Below, piece after piece: positions 47,906 through 58,116 of a stretch of DNA of 64,000 nucleotides. Positions within the stretch are counted from its first letter, which is position 1. Every line of letters begins with the position of its first letter. The stretch lies in the NCBI RefSeq assembly GCF_009728835.1, contig NZ_CP033455.1, positions 1-64,000 of the forward strand, read 5' to 3'. The notes under the pieces were generated by a model. It had not been told where the DNA came from. It saw only the letters and a program-made list of their open reading frames with translations, and ran no database searches. Made by a program: the position numbers and the translations under genes. Source of the stretch: Ehrlichia ruminantium. Lineage in GTDB: Bacteria; Pseudomonadota; Alphaproteobacteria; Rickettsiales; Anaplasmataceae.

Positions 47906-49225
47906 ATGAGTACAATTTTTGCTTTATGTACTCCTTGGGGAAGGTCTGGAGTTGCTGTAATTAGGATTTCTGGTCAGGATGCTATAAAAACTTTTGCGCA
48001 TTTTAAAGTGAATAGCAATATTAAGCCAAGAGTTGCAACTTTTACTCCGTTATATAATGCTGTACATGAAGTTATAGATGAAGTTATAGTAGTTTATTTT
48101 TCTGCCCCTAACAGTTTTACTGGAGAAGATGTTGTTGAATTATATACTCATGGCAGTATTGCTGTTATCAGAATGATTTTGTCTGAGCTTGGAAAAATCT
48201 TTGTTCCTGCAGGACCAGGTGAATTTTCACTGCGTGCATTTTTAAATAATAAAGTAGATTTAACTAGAGCTGAAGCTATAGTTGATCTTATTCATGCTGA
48301 AACGGAAATGCAGGCTAAACAAGCTATTAGACAGATGTCTGGAGCTTTGGAGAAGTTATATCAAAGTTGGAGACAGCAATTAATTGATATACTGTCTAAT
48401 ATGGAGGCTTATATTGATTTCCCAGAGGAAGTGACAAGTTATGCCATAGAGAACATGAGTTATTTATTGAATGAAATCAAAGAATCATTAGAAAACCACC
48501 TTAATGATGGACGTAAAGGGGAAAGATTACGTCAAGGTATTTATGTTACTATTTTAGGTGAACCTAATTCTGGAAAGTCTACGTTATTTAATCATTTAGC
48601 TAAAAGGGATATTGCAATTGTATCCGAATATGCTGGCACTACACGGGATGTTTTAGAAGCACATATTGATATTGCTGGTTATCCTATTGTTATTATTGAT
48701 ACAGCTGGTATTAGAGATAGTAGTGATCCTATAGAACAAGAAGGAATAAAGCGTGCGAAGTTAAAAGCTGAGAGTGCTGATTTTAAAATCATAATGTTAC
48801 CTTATGAAAAGAAGGATACTTTAAATAGTGAAATTATGGATTTAATAGATGATAAATCAGTATGTGTTTTAAGCAAGTCTGATAATATTACTACACAGGA
48901 ATTAATACGTATTAATAGTATAGATTTTATTCCAGTTTCAGTGTGTTACAATTTAGGTATTGAAAATCTTTTAAGTGCAATACAACGAAAGGTAGAAACA
49001 GACTTCATGTTCTGTACTACTAGTCCATTTATTACCTCTGAAAGACAAAGGATGCACATTCAAAATGCTTTAAATATTATAAAAAGTATTAACTTTGAAT
49101 TACCTATGGAGTTGATCTCAGAAGAATTAAGATTGACTGTACGGGAATTAGAAAAGGTAGTAGGTGTGATTAGTAATGAGGATATATTAGATAATGTTTT
49201 TGGAAAATTTTGTATTGGGAAATAA
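47906..49225 (+). CDS. mnmE: tRNA modification GTPase MnmE (TrmE)
   Basis: This 439-residue GTPase, with MnmG, modifies the wobble uridine of certain tRNAs. The N-terminal domain begins MSTIFALCTPWGRSGVAVIR. The G domain has GEPNSGKSTLFN (G1), an AGTTRD loop (G2), and DTAGIRD (G3). The C-terminal end FCIGK gives the conserved CxGK motif. All expected parts are present. It stands alone between two long gaps. Confidence 0.97.
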   Translation: MSTIFALCTPWGRSGVAVIRISGQDAIKTFAHFKVNSNIKPRVATFTPLYNAVHEVIDEVIVVYFSAPNSFTGEDVVELYTHGSIAVIRMILSELGKIFVPAGPGEFSLRAFLNNKVDLTRAEAIVDLIHAETEMQAKQAIRQMSGALEKLYQSWRQQLIDILSNMEAYIDFPEEVTSYAIENMSYLLNEIKESLENHLNDGRKGERLRQGIYVTILGEPNSGKSTLFNHLAKRDIAIVSEYAGTTRDVLEAHIDIAGYPIVIIDTAGIRDSSDPIEQEGIKRAKLKAESADFKIIMLPYEKKDTLNSEIMDLIDDKSVCVLSKSDNITTQELIRINSIDFIPVSVCYNLGIENLLSAIQRKVETDFMFCTTSPFITSERQRMHIQNALNIIKSINFELPMELISEELRLTVRELEKVVGVISNEDILDNVFGKFCIGK

Positions 49226-49996
49226 TATTTTTTTATAAATCTTACTAATATGGATTGTTAAGGGAATAAATACTATATGGTTACTTGTAATTATTAGGAA
49301 GTAAGTGAAAATTAAATGATATTTTTGTTATTTCATATATAAAAAAGGTATGTTATTGCAGTAGTACTACTGTAGTGAAAAATGGGAAATATGTTTGGAT
49401 ATATAAACATAAGTTTATCTCATGATTAGTTCTAAAAAGTGATATGTAATGTAAAAAGGTAAGTGTTTTAAAATTATAAATAGACTCTTATAGGATAAAG
49501 CACATTGTTATAAAGTAAAGTGTTCCTAGGATTTATGATATGAAGGTTTAAGTTATTACTTAATATGTTTTTTGAGTGTGTTAATATTATTAATACAGTA
49601 CATATACAGTAGAAGTATGAATTAATTATACAATATTATTTTTTCATGTTTTATTGGTAATCTCCTCAAGATTATATTGTATAATAAAAGTATTATGAAG
49701 CATAAGGTTTCAGTGAAGCAATATGTATTATCTAGGAAACCATGCTAGAAGTAGTTGTTTGATTTCTATAGTCATAATAGTGGTGATATAATTTTTTGTG
49801 TATATTACAATTGTCATGATATAGTAATGTAATATTTTTGGGCTAATAGCGTTATATTATCTTGTTAACCGTTAAATAACTAGTGATGTTTGTATTTCTA
49901 TTTTCCTAGAGTGTATCTTTAATTAAATTATTGTAATATTTAATATGAGGATAAATTTAATCAGCCGCATTATAAGAATTTGTAATTGTATACGCA
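49226..49996. other. Gene-free gap between mnmE and coaC
   Basis: About 770 bases between convergent genes, with no gene that I can support. A 14-base palindrome (CAGTAGTACTACTG at 49359-49372) is the only structured element seen. Confidence 0.5.
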
Positions 49997-50551
49997 TTAC
50001 TTGGGTTTTTTCTGAGTATTGATTTTCTGAAAACCTTCTACGAATGACACTATATCTTGAATTTCGGCCATTTTTCCTAAACCATATTCATTACATAAAG
50101 CAAATCCCTCTTTTGGTTCAATAATTACAACATTATCTTCTTTTAGAAGGTTTATGTTACGTTGATTTGGTTTTGAATTCCACATTGTGGGATTCATGGC
50201 AGGTACCATAATTATAGGAATGTTAGAAGCAATTAATATAGTTGTCGCTAATTCATCGGCGATTCCATATGCTGTTTTTGCTATTATATCTAATGTTGCT
50301 GGTGCGACTAGTACTAGGTCTGAGTTTCTTGTTAATGATATATGGTGCATACTATTGTGTGTATTGAAAAAATCTGCATTAGTGTATGCATAATTTCCAG
50401 ATAACGATGCTACTGATAGTGGAGTAACAAATTTTTCTCCTGATTTACTGATTATTCCAGTAATTGTATGCTTATTTTCTTGTAATTTCCGAATCAAATC
50501 TAAAGCTTTATATGCAGCTATGCTTCCTGAGATTATTAGTAGTATTTTCAT
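49997..50551 (-). CDS. coaC: Phosphopantothenoylcysteine decarboxylase (flavoprotein)
   Basis: This 184-residue protein is the stand-alone CoaC half of the usual CoaBC fusion. It decarboxylates phosphopantothenoylcysteine in coenzyme A synthesis. It has KILLIISGSIAAYKALDLIR at the N-terminus, the MHHISLTRNSDLVLVAPAT block, and PAMNPTMWNSKPNQRN with the conserved Asn. A TTG two codons upstream could extend the frame; the ATG at 50551 is a more usual start. CoaB is not seen in the window. It is divergent from recG, with about 80 bases between the starts. Confidence 0.9.
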   Translation of the reverse strand: MKILLIISGSIAAYKALDLIRKLQENKHTITGIISKSGEKFVTPLSVASLSGNYAYTNADFFNTHNSMHHISLTRNSDLVLVAPATLDIIAKTAYGIADELATTILIASNIPIIMVPAMNPTMWNSKPNQRNINLLKEDNVVIIEPKEGFALCNEYGLGKMAEIQDIVSFVEGFQKINTQKKPK

Positions 50552-50632
50552 AGTCAAATTAAGTATATGTTTTTGTATGTTTAAAGTTTAGTGTTTATAG
50601 TAATGTTTAGATGTCAACAAGTATAAGATTTA

Positions 50633-52666
50633 ATGCAGAATTTGCATCTTTTTTCTAGCATATATATGTTGCCAGGAATTGGTAGTATAGTAGGTGATTT
50701 ACTAAAAAAATTATGTGGTGGTGATAGAATCATAGATTTGTTGTTGCATGTACCGCAAAGTTATTTAGATAGAAGAACTGAGTTGTCTGAAAATGCTGTA
50801 GGTAAAATTGTAACTTTCATAGGTATTGTGAAATGTCATGGTTTTTTTGGTGTAAGAAATAAATCTCAATATAAAGTGGTATTGGAAACAAATATAGGAG
50901 AGGTATCATTAATTTTTTTTAATTATTCTCTTAAATATTTGAAAAGTATTTTGAATGTTGGTTCGGCTTATATTATCAGTGGAACCTTAGGTAAGTTTTG
51001 TGGATGTTTGCAAATTATGCATCCGGATTACATTATAAAAGATATAAGTAAATTTCAAGATATTAGCACTATAGAGCCTGTATATCCGTTAATAAAAGGC
51101 TTAACTTCTCGTAAGATTTCAAAGTTTGTGAAGTTGTGTATAAGTTTATTACCTGATTTTCCAGAGTGGATAGATGATGAATTATTATTGAAAAATCAGT
51201 GGTATAGTTTTAGAGAAAGTTTAGTAAAAATACATAATCCAGATACACTGGAAGCATTGTCATTATGTAGAACCCGATTAGTATATGATGAATTGTTGAG
51301 CCATCAAATTGCTATGAAAATGCTCAGACAGTCTCAATGTAGGAAAGGTATTTCTATTGTTAATGAACGGATATATTATCGTCATGTTTTAAATAAGCTA
51401 CCTTTTAAATTAACTGTTGGACAGGAAGAAGTAATAGAAAAAATTACAGCAAGTCAAGCTTCAGAACAACAAATGGTGAAATTGCTAATAGGAGATGTTG
51501 GTAGTGGAAAAACAGTAGTCGCATTGTTTGCTATTTTGAATGTTGTGGAAAGTGGTGGACAGGCAGCTCTTATGGTACCTACTGAAATATTGGCTGAGCA
51601 GCATTATTATTGGATACGGAGTATATTATCTGATCTGCAAATTAATATTGAACTGTTAACTAGTAAAGTGAAAGGAAAACAGTCTATAAAGAAGAAATTG
51701 CGACTTGGTGAATGTCAAGTGGTAATTGGTACTCATGCCCTATTCCAGGACAGTGTTGATTTTTATAACCTTAATTTAATTATAATTGATGAGCAACATA
51801 GATTTGGTGTATTACAGCGTATGAAATTAATACAGAAAGGAAATATTGCTGATGTTCTTTTTATGACTGCAACACCTATTCCTAGAACATTAGAACAGGT
51901 AGTGTATGGTGATATGGATTGTTTGAAACTTCAAGATAAACCACATAATAGGTTACCTATACAAACTAGCATTATAAGTATTGAAAAGCTTTCAGAAGTA
52001 GTGTCAAAATTACAAGTTGCTATAGAACAAGGTAATAAAGCATATTGGATTTGTCCTTATATTGAAGAATCAGAATTGTTAAATATTGCAGCAGCTGAGA
52101 AACGGTTTTTATTTTTACAAGATATGTTTATTGGAAAAATAGGTTTAATACATAGTCGTTTATCCAAGACTGAAAAGGATGAAGTTATGAATTCCTTTTA
52201 TGATGGAGTTATAAAATTGTTAATAGCAACGACTGTTATAGAAGTAGGTATTGATGTTCATGATGCTACTATTATAATAATAGAAAATGCGGAACAATTT
52301 GGGCTATCTCAGCTTCATCAGTTGCGCGGTAGGGTAGGTCGTAGCAATAAACCTTCATTTTGTATTTTATTGCATAGTAAGGTTCTAAGTAAAGTTGCTT
52401 ATAAAAAGTTGTGTATATTACGTCAATTTCAAGATGGTTTTTATATAGCAGAGCAAGATTTGTTATTACGTGGTAGCGGAGATATACTAGGAGTAAGACA
52501 ATCTGGTTTATCAAGTTTTAGATTTGTTGACATTTATAGGGATCATGACCTTATTTCACTTGCGAATAAACATGCAGATAAAATCTGTAATGCAGGCACG
52601 TTAAGTGAAAACTTTACACAATTGCTTACCATATTTGGTCATGGTTCTTCTATGATAAATTATTGA
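50633..52666 (+). CDS. recG: ATP-dependent DNA helicase RecG
   Basis: This 677-residue helicase reverses stalled forks and branch-migrates junctions. The N-terminal wedge (OB-fold) domain begins with the helix-rich LPGIGSIVGDLLKKL. The helicase core shows Walker A LLIGDVGSGKTVVA, motif II IIDEQHRFG, motif III FMTATPIPRTL, and motif VI QLHQLRGRVGRS. A TRG domain follows (LLLRGSGDILGVRQSGL). Length and domain order are normal. Confidence 0.96.
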   Translation: MQNLHLFSSIYMLPGIGSIVGDLLKKLCGGDRIIDLLLHVPQSYLDRRTELSENAVGKIVTFIGIVKCHGFFGVRNKSQYKVVLETNIGEVSLIFFNYSLKYLKSILNVGSAYIISGTLGKFCGCLQIMHPDYIIKDISKFQDISTIEPVYPLIKGLTSRKISKFVKLCISLLPDFPEWIDDELLLKNQWYSFRESLVKIHNPDTLEALSLCRTRLVYDELLSHQIAMKMLRQSQCRKGISIVNERIYYRHVLNKLPFKLTVGQEEVIEKITASQASEQQMVKLLIGDVGSGKTVVALFAILNVVESGGQAALMVPTEILAEQHYYWIRSILSDLQINIELLTSKVKGKQSIKKKLRLGECQVVIGTHALFQDSVDFYNLNLIIIDEQHRFGVLQRMKLIQKGNIADVLFMTATPIPRTLEQVVYGDMDCLKLQDKPHNRLPIQTSIISIEKLSEVVSKLQVAIEQGNKAYWICPYIEESELLNIAAAEKRFLFLQDMFIGKIGLIHSRLSKTEKDEVMNSFYDGVIKLLIATTVIEVGIDVHDATIIIIENAEQFGLSQLHQLRGRVGRSNKPSFCILLHSKVLSKVAYKKLCILRQFQDGFYIAEQDLLLRGSGDILGVRQSGLSSFRFVDIYRDHDLISLANKHADKICNAGTLSENFTQLLTIFGHGSSMINY

Positions 52667-52899
52667 TAAATGTCTTGATAAGCATATATAATAATATGTG
52701 TTGCTGTATAGTCGTGAATTTTAAAAGATTAGGAACGGGATTTATTACTACAATCCATTTTTAATTGGAAGTTCTTGACTTGTATAAAAGATAGAGTGTT
52801 TTTTTGTATGTTATGTATTATGGCTGCAATGTCAGGTGTTATTTAGCACAAATGATAAGTGGGTATTTAAGATAAATGTATGTATATAGCCTATTGGAT
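52667..52899. other. Gap downstream of recG
   Basis: About 230 bases with no gene, leading into the tandem array. Confidence 0.4.
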
Positions 52900-53700
52900 T
52901 AAGTAGTGTTGTTGTTATTCTGCTATGTAATAAGGTTATTAGTGTATAAGAATGTTACATGTGGGTATTATCTCTAATATAGAGTAAATTAATGTTTTTG
53001 TGATAGGTGTATGGATGTAATGTATTAAAGTTATTAATTTTGAATCCATATTGATGTGTTGTCATTCTGTTATGTGATAGAGTTATTGGTATATGGGAAT
53101 GTTATAATATGGGTATTATCCATATTATAGTAGGTTGATGTTTTAATAGTCGATGTATGGGTATAACGTATTAAAGTTATTAGTTTTGAATCCATGTTAA
53201 TGTGTTGTCATCCTGTTGTGTAATAAGGTTATTAGTATATAGGAATGTTATAATATGGGTATTATACATATTATAGTAGGTTGATGTTTTAATGGTCGAT
53301 GTATGGATATAACGTATTAAAATTATTAGTTTTGAATCCATATTAATGTGTTGTCATTCTGTTGTGTAATAAGGTTATTGGTATATAGGAATGTTATAAT
53401 ATGGGTATTATACATATTATAGTAGGTTAATGTTTTAATGGTCGATGTATGGGTATAACGTATTAAAATTATTAGTTTTGAATCCATATTAATGTGTTGT
53501 CATTCTGTTATGTGATAAAGTTATTGGTATGTGGGAATGCTATAATTTATAATATAGGTATTTCTAATTAGTAGATATGTGTTTTTGATTGCAGGTATAT
53601 AGATATAATATAAAGGTTAATAGGTTTGAATTTATATTTATGTGTGTTATACAGTTTTGTTGTTTAGTAGGATTATTGGTACGTAAGAATGTATAAACAT
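52900..53700. repeat. 146-bp intergenic tandem repeat array, about 5-6 copies
   Basis: The anchor GTCATTCTGT recurs at 53061, 53207, 53353 and 53499, exactly 146 bases apart. Diverged copies lie at 52914 and 53646 (147-base steps). The four central copies are nearly identical; the outer ones have drifted. Each unit carries GGAATGTTATAATATGGG with a TATAAT core, and ends with TTTGAATCCAT. No reading frame crosses the array. Long-period intergenic tandem repeats with variable copy number are known in E. ruminantium. Confidence 0.92.
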
Positions 53701-54031
53701 AGTAGATTAAGTACTGTTCTTTTGATAATAGTGATAATGCATTTATTATAGTTGATACATATGCTGATGTAAGATTGTTAACGTAATTGATTTATGTTCA
53801 TCATAATTTTAAATATATAGTATATCTTCTGATTTATATAAGCGTATAAGGATTTATGAATATACTGTATGGTTATTTTAGTAGTTGATTATATAATGTT
53901 TCTTATAGTGTACTCGTTATGTTGAAGAAATGTTAATTTATTAAAAAATTAACTTATAACAACTTTTGTATATGTGATTTTGTGGAAATGATGATTATTA
54001 GTAATACAACATTTGAAGTTGAGGTGTCTAA
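53701..54031. other. Non-repetitive leader before the NDUFA9-like gene
   Basis: About 330 bases with no gene; it probably contains the promoter of the following gene. Confidence 0.4.
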
Positions 54032-54994
54032 ATGTCTATGAGGCGTATTATCATATTTGGAGGGAATGGTTTTATAGGTAGATATTTAGTAAAGTATTTT
54101 TCTCAGGCTGAGTATATAATTAAAGTCTTTACTCGATATCCAGAAAGAGCCAAACACTTGAAATTATGTGGTCTTTTAGGACAAGTAGAAATTGTTAGTG
54201 GTGATATTTATAATAATGAACAATTAGTAGAACATATATCTGGTTGCCATGTTGTTATTAATTTGATTGGAAATTTATATAGTACAAAAAAATCTAGTTT
54301 TTATGATGTGCACGTTAAGGTTGCAGAAAATATTGCAAAAATTGCTAAAAAATTGAATGTACAGTTAATGGTGCATTTTTCTGCAATGGGAATTGACGGG
54401 GTACATAAGTCTGATTATGCTAATAGTAAGCTAATGGGTGAAAAACTTGTCAAAGAATCCTTTCCTGATGTAGTCATTATAAGGCCAAGCTTAGTTTTTG
54501 GTCCTGAAGATAAATTTTTTAATAAATTTGCTCGACTATCAAAAGTTTTACCTTTCCTACCTGTTATAGGTGGTGGGCAATCTGTTTTTCAGCCTGTATA
54601 TGTTGATGATGTGGCTAGATTGGTATTCCATATTGTTGATTGTGAAATTAAGGATAAGTTGTATAACGTTTGTGGTCCTAATACTTATTCTTTTAAAGAA
54701 CTATTGGATTTTGTTTTTGTTGCTACACAGAGAAAGAGTAGGCTGTTTAATATTTCTTTTTGTATAGCTAATATTTTGGCATTTATATTTGAAATTAAAA
54801 TAATTTCTGTCTTTTTGAAACCTATTATTGGAAATACAGATCCAGTCCTAACTAGGGATCAAGTGAAATTTATGAAAGATATGACTAAATTACGTGATAT
54901 ATATCCTATTGATAGTTTGAAAAAAATGGGAATAAATTTTTCTACTATTGAGGATATTGTACCTAAATATTTGGAAATCTATAAAAGTTTTTAA
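54032..54994 (+). CDS. NDUFA9-like NAD(P)-binding protein (atypical short-chain dehydrogenase)
   Basis: This 320-residue protein has an N-terminal Rossmann fold with IIIFGGNGFIGRYLVKYF. It continues like the complex I NDUFA9 subunit family: VVINLIGNLYST, MVHFSAMGID, YANSKLMGEKLVKE and VIIRPSLVFGPEDKF. In mitochondria and many alphaproteobacteria this protein associates with NADH:quinone oxidoreductase. Whether it does so here is not known. The gene is bracketed by the 146-bp tandem array upstream and an inverted single copy of the same unit downstream. Confidence 0.87.
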   Translation: MSMRRIIIFGGNGFIGRYLVKYFSQAEYIIKVFTRYPERAKHLKLCGLLGQVEIVSGDIYNNEQLVEHISGCHVVINLIGNLYSTKKSSFYDVHVKVAENIAKIAKKLNVQLMVHFSAMGIDGVHKSDYANSKLMGEKLVKESFPDVVIIRPSLVFGPEDKFFNKFARLSKVLPFLPVIGGGQSVFQPVYVDDVARLVFHIVDCEIKDKLYNVCGPNTYSFKELLDFVFVATQRKSRLFNISFCIANILAFIFEIKIISVFLKPIIGNTDPVLTRDQVKFMKDMTKLRDIYPIDSLKKMGINFSTIEDIVPKYLEIYKSF

Positions 54995-55150
54995 TTTTCT
55001 TGGTACAATTATGTCTATAAATTATGGACTAAACCTAATGCTAATAAAGGTACTCGACGTTATATAGTTAATACTATTGATCTGATAGTATAGATTATAA
55101 GAAATTATCTATCTGAGAAAGAGCTATTTTTTTGAACGTTACATTACATA

Positions 55151-55302
55151 TGGGTGGTGTATGATTCTTGTAATATAAAAAATACAGATACTTTAACTAG
55201 ATATTTGAAATATGCCATTATCAGTGAATATGTAGTTAGTTGTATTAGTATGCATGTTTTTTATTGCATATAATTATATGCAATACGTAGTCATTGTAAT
55301 AT
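55151..55302. repeat. Dispersed direct repeat, first copy (248-base spacing)
   Basis: TTCTTGTAATATAAAAAA begins at 55165, followed by similar sequence through CAATACGTAGTCATTGTAA. The second copy begins 248 bases later. Confidence 0.8.
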
Positions 55303-55399
55303 TAAAAATTGATTGTTTGAAAAATGTTACTATGTTTCATAATTGCTGATAATGGTATAGTTAATTATATAGATAGTATATCTTTTAGTGTTTGTGTAT

Positions 55400-55548
55400 A
55401 TGTGGTATGTAGTTCTTGTAATATAAAAAATACAGATACTTTAAACTAAGTATTTGAAATATACCTTATCATGAATATGTAGTTAGTTGTATTAGTATGC
55501 ATGTTTTTTAATGCTGTAATTGTATGCAATACGTAGTCATTGTAATAT
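55400..55548. repeat. Dispersed direct repeat, second copy
   Basis: The same segment as at 55151, with small insertions and substitutions. It may be an old two-copy tandem duplication with a 248-base period whose inter-copy part has diverged. Confidence 0.8.
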
Positions 55549-55772
55549 AATTATATAGGCCTTTTAATATTGCGGTAATATGCAATGTGTTACGATGTGA
55601 AAATATAGAAATTGTTGAGTTATTTCCTAATATTTGTATAGCATGTTACTTTTTTCTGATGACTATAGAATTGCAATAACATGGCATTGTGATTTGTAGA
55701 ATAAAGCTAGAGAATAATTATTGTATAGTTACTAAAATACTTCATAGTATTGTTTATATAATTAATATTATT

Positions 55773-55930
55773 ATGGGTTCAAAATTAATAATTTTAATAC
55801 GTTGCATCTATACATACACCACTGAAACACCAATCTACTATATTAGGTATAATACTCATATTATAGCATTCCCACATACCAATAACCTTATTACACAACA
55901 GGATGGACAACACATTCATGTTGATATTCA
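55773..55930. repeat. Inverted single copy of the 146-bp repeat unit
   Basis: The reverse complement of this segment matches the units at 52900-53700 over about 158 bases. Shared stretches include CCTTATTACACAACAGGATG, the complement of the unit at about 53207-53226, and the ends AACGTATTAAAATTATTA and TTGAA-CCATA. It is the only inverted copy I found. Two small frames here are by-products of the repeat and are not genes. Confidence 0.88.
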
Positions 55931-56760
55931 CTAATGCAGAATCATTCATGTAATTAGTTCTATTAGGAGTGTTTATTATTTTCACTCTCTTTTAGTTAAT
56001 CTAATATATTTTGATTTCTTTTATATTGTTTATTATGCTGTGAATTATAGGAATATACAATAAAATCTATATGTTATAATACTATTGATTTATTATACTA
56101 TCTGTAATTTGTAGAACATAAGTATACTACAGTAAAAAAGATCTTGATAGTAATTATAATACTGTCCGCGTATTATTACCAAATAAGTGTAGAATATCTT
56201 AGAATTTTGTATTGTAGAATGTGATTTTACAAATATTTTTTAAAACGGTAACTTGTTGTTTGGTATTATCTTATCACTTTTATAATGTTTTGGCTGTTGT
56301 CTTAGAAAAAGTTGTTAAATATATTTAATATATTATATAGATACAAAGTAACATAATATATGTATATATTTCTTATAAGATGACTATGGAAATAATAAAT
56401 TCATATTAGTTAAAAGCTGTAGTGTGAAATTTACAGTATGGTATATCAATAGTAATTATAGGTTCTATGTTGATCATATTAACTGTAATAAGAACTATAT
56501 AATATACCAAACAAGTAAACATTGCTCTGGCGATATACAATCACAATATATATTAAAAAACAAACTCTCTGTTATATATTACACTAATTGTTAGTAGTAT
56601 ATATTAAACTATAAATACTAATTATTGTAAAGTAAATATAAATAAATAAACTTTTGGACTATGTTAATATATTACTGTGTATTTATAGTGCAAGTTAAAA
56701 ATAGTGCATTATATGCTAACCGTGGTAATTATGTTTTGATTACTACTTGGTAACTTCCAA
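55931..56760. other. Gene-free gap before the dksA terminator
   Basis: About 830 bases of AT-rich DNA without a gene or RNA that I can support. Confidence 0.5.
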
Positions 56761-56792
56761 TTATGTGCTATTTTTGGCAACATAGCACATAA
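56761..56792. terminator. Hairpin downstream of dksA
   Basis: TTATGTGCTA at 56761-56770 pairs perfectly with TAGCACATAA at 56783-56792 with a 12-base loop, 57 bases after the dksA stop. No long T run follows on the dksA strand, so it could be a processing site as easily as a terminator. Confidence 0.4.
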
Positions 56793-56848
56793 AGTGTAAA
56801 GTTATTTTTTAATTATTGTATATATGAGGTAGATTATAGAAAGATTTG

Positions 56849-57304
56849 TTAATTGTCGTTTAAAAAGTTATGATTATATTCAAGTTCTTCATCATTATAG
56901 AGTTGTTGTTGTTTTTCTCGTCTTTCTTGTTCCTCAATACAGTATAGTGTGATTGGATTTGCTTTAAGTCTTGCTATACCAATTTCTTCTCCTGTTTCTT
57001 CGCAGTAACCATATGATCCATTCTCTATTCTTTGTAGAGCCTTATTTATTTCTATTGTTAACATTTCATTCCTTTTTCTAGTTTTCAATATTAGTTCGGT
57101 ATTATATTCTTTTATTGCCATATCCGTTAGATCAGCGTCAGCCTGTGGCTGCAAGACTTCTATAGTCTGTTCTTCAGATTCTTTTTGTAAAGCCTCATGC
57201 CATTTGATTAATTTGTTCCTAAAATATTCTAGTTGTTTATGATTCATATAATGACTATCATTTTTTGGTTCGTCAGATTTGATAGTATAGTTTTTTTGCA
57301 ACAT
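56849..57304 (-). CDS. dksA: DksA/TraR-family transcription factor
   Basis: This 151-residue protein has the DksA layout: a coiled-coil with the acidic tip region QPQADADLTDMAIKEY, then a zinc-finger-like end, SYGYCEETGEEIGIARLKANP and TLYCIEEQERR. DksA acts in the RNA polymerase secondary channel with ppGpp. Only two of the four zinc cysteines are kept, a pattern common in alphaproteobacteria. A GAGGG stretch 8 bases before the ATG at 57304 favours this start over one five codons earlier. It is divergent from ccmB. Confidence 0.9.
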   Translation of the reverse strand: MLQKNYTIKSDEPKNDSHYMNHKQLEYFRNKLIKWHEALQKESEEQTIEVLQPQADADLTDMAIKEYNTELILKTRKRNEMLTIEINKALQRIENGSYGYCEETGEEIGIARLKANPITLYCIEEQERREKQQQLYNDEELEYNHNFLNDN

Positions 57305-57416
57305 TATGTATTCCCTCATTGTGATACAACCAACTAATAATTTAAATATAGTTAATTAACAATTTGTGTATAATATATGATATAATTGCGTTGTTTTTAT
57401 CATTGATGGACTGAAA

Positions 57417-58079
57417 ATGAGCAATGGTAGAGTATTAATTAATGAATTGAAATTGTTGCTAAGTAGAGTAGATAATTTGTTGAATACAATAATTCTTTTT
57501 ATTTTAGTAATTAGTGTTGCATTATTTACTATAAAAGATACTGAAATAATTAAAATTTTACCAACTATTTTATGGATTTGTAGTATATCAACGATACATG
57601 TATCTATGTGTCATTTGTTAGGGAATGATTATGATAATGGTTCTTTAGAGCAAATATTTTTGCAAAACTGTATACCAGAATTAGTTGTGTTTTTTAAGAT
57701 ATTGTCACATTGGATCTATGTTGGAATACCTGTTAGTCTTATTTCTATGTTCATAAATTTTGTGGTTTTAGATAGTGATGTATATTCTACTATTGGATTA
57801 GGTTTTTCTTTAGGAATTAGTTTGTTAGTCATTAGTTTTATATCTGCTGTAGGTCATGCTCTAGCTCTAGGAAAAAGTGGTAGTATAATAATAGCACAGA
57901 TTTTGACCTTGCCTGTAATGATACCAGTGTTAATATATTTTAATGTATTATTTGATCACTTTAAAAGTAATGTATATGATGAGAATGTAATGTTGTTGGG
58001 TATTCTTGTTATAAGTTTAATACCTGTAAGTTTAATTTTTATATTATGTTCTATTAGGTTAGCTGTTGAGCATGATTGA
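57417..58079 (+). CDS. ccmB: Heme exporter protein CcmB
   Basis: This 220-residue membrane protein has six hydrophobic segments and matches CcmB, the permease of the ABC transporter that works with CcmA in cytochrome c maturation. Family features are the N-terminal ELKLLLSRVDNLLNTIILF, and NDYDNGSLEQIFLQ between the second and third helices. ccmA is not adjacent. It is followed by tRNA-Val after 37 bases. Confidence 0.9.
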   Translation: MSNGRVLINELKLLLSRVDNLLNTIILFILVISVALFTIKDTEIIKILPTILWICSISTIHVSMCHLLGNDYDNGSLEQIFLQNCIPELVVFFKILSHWIYVGIPVSLISMFINFVVLDSDVYSTIGLGFSLGISLLVISFISAVGHALALGKSGSIIIAQILTLPVMIPVLIYFNVLFDHFKSNVYDENVMLLGILVISLIPVSLIFILCSIRLAVEHD

Positions 58080-58116
58080 CTTTAATAAGATATTCCTTAT
58101 TATGTTTACCAGAAGA

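Noticed and set aside
49359-49372. 14-base palindrome CAGTAGTACTACTG
   Set aside because: Short and without a T run or nearby gene start, so it may be chance.
55689-55985. Two small frames, one on each strand
   Set aside because: Both lie mostly in the inverted copy of the 146-bp repeat and show no protein-like pattern.
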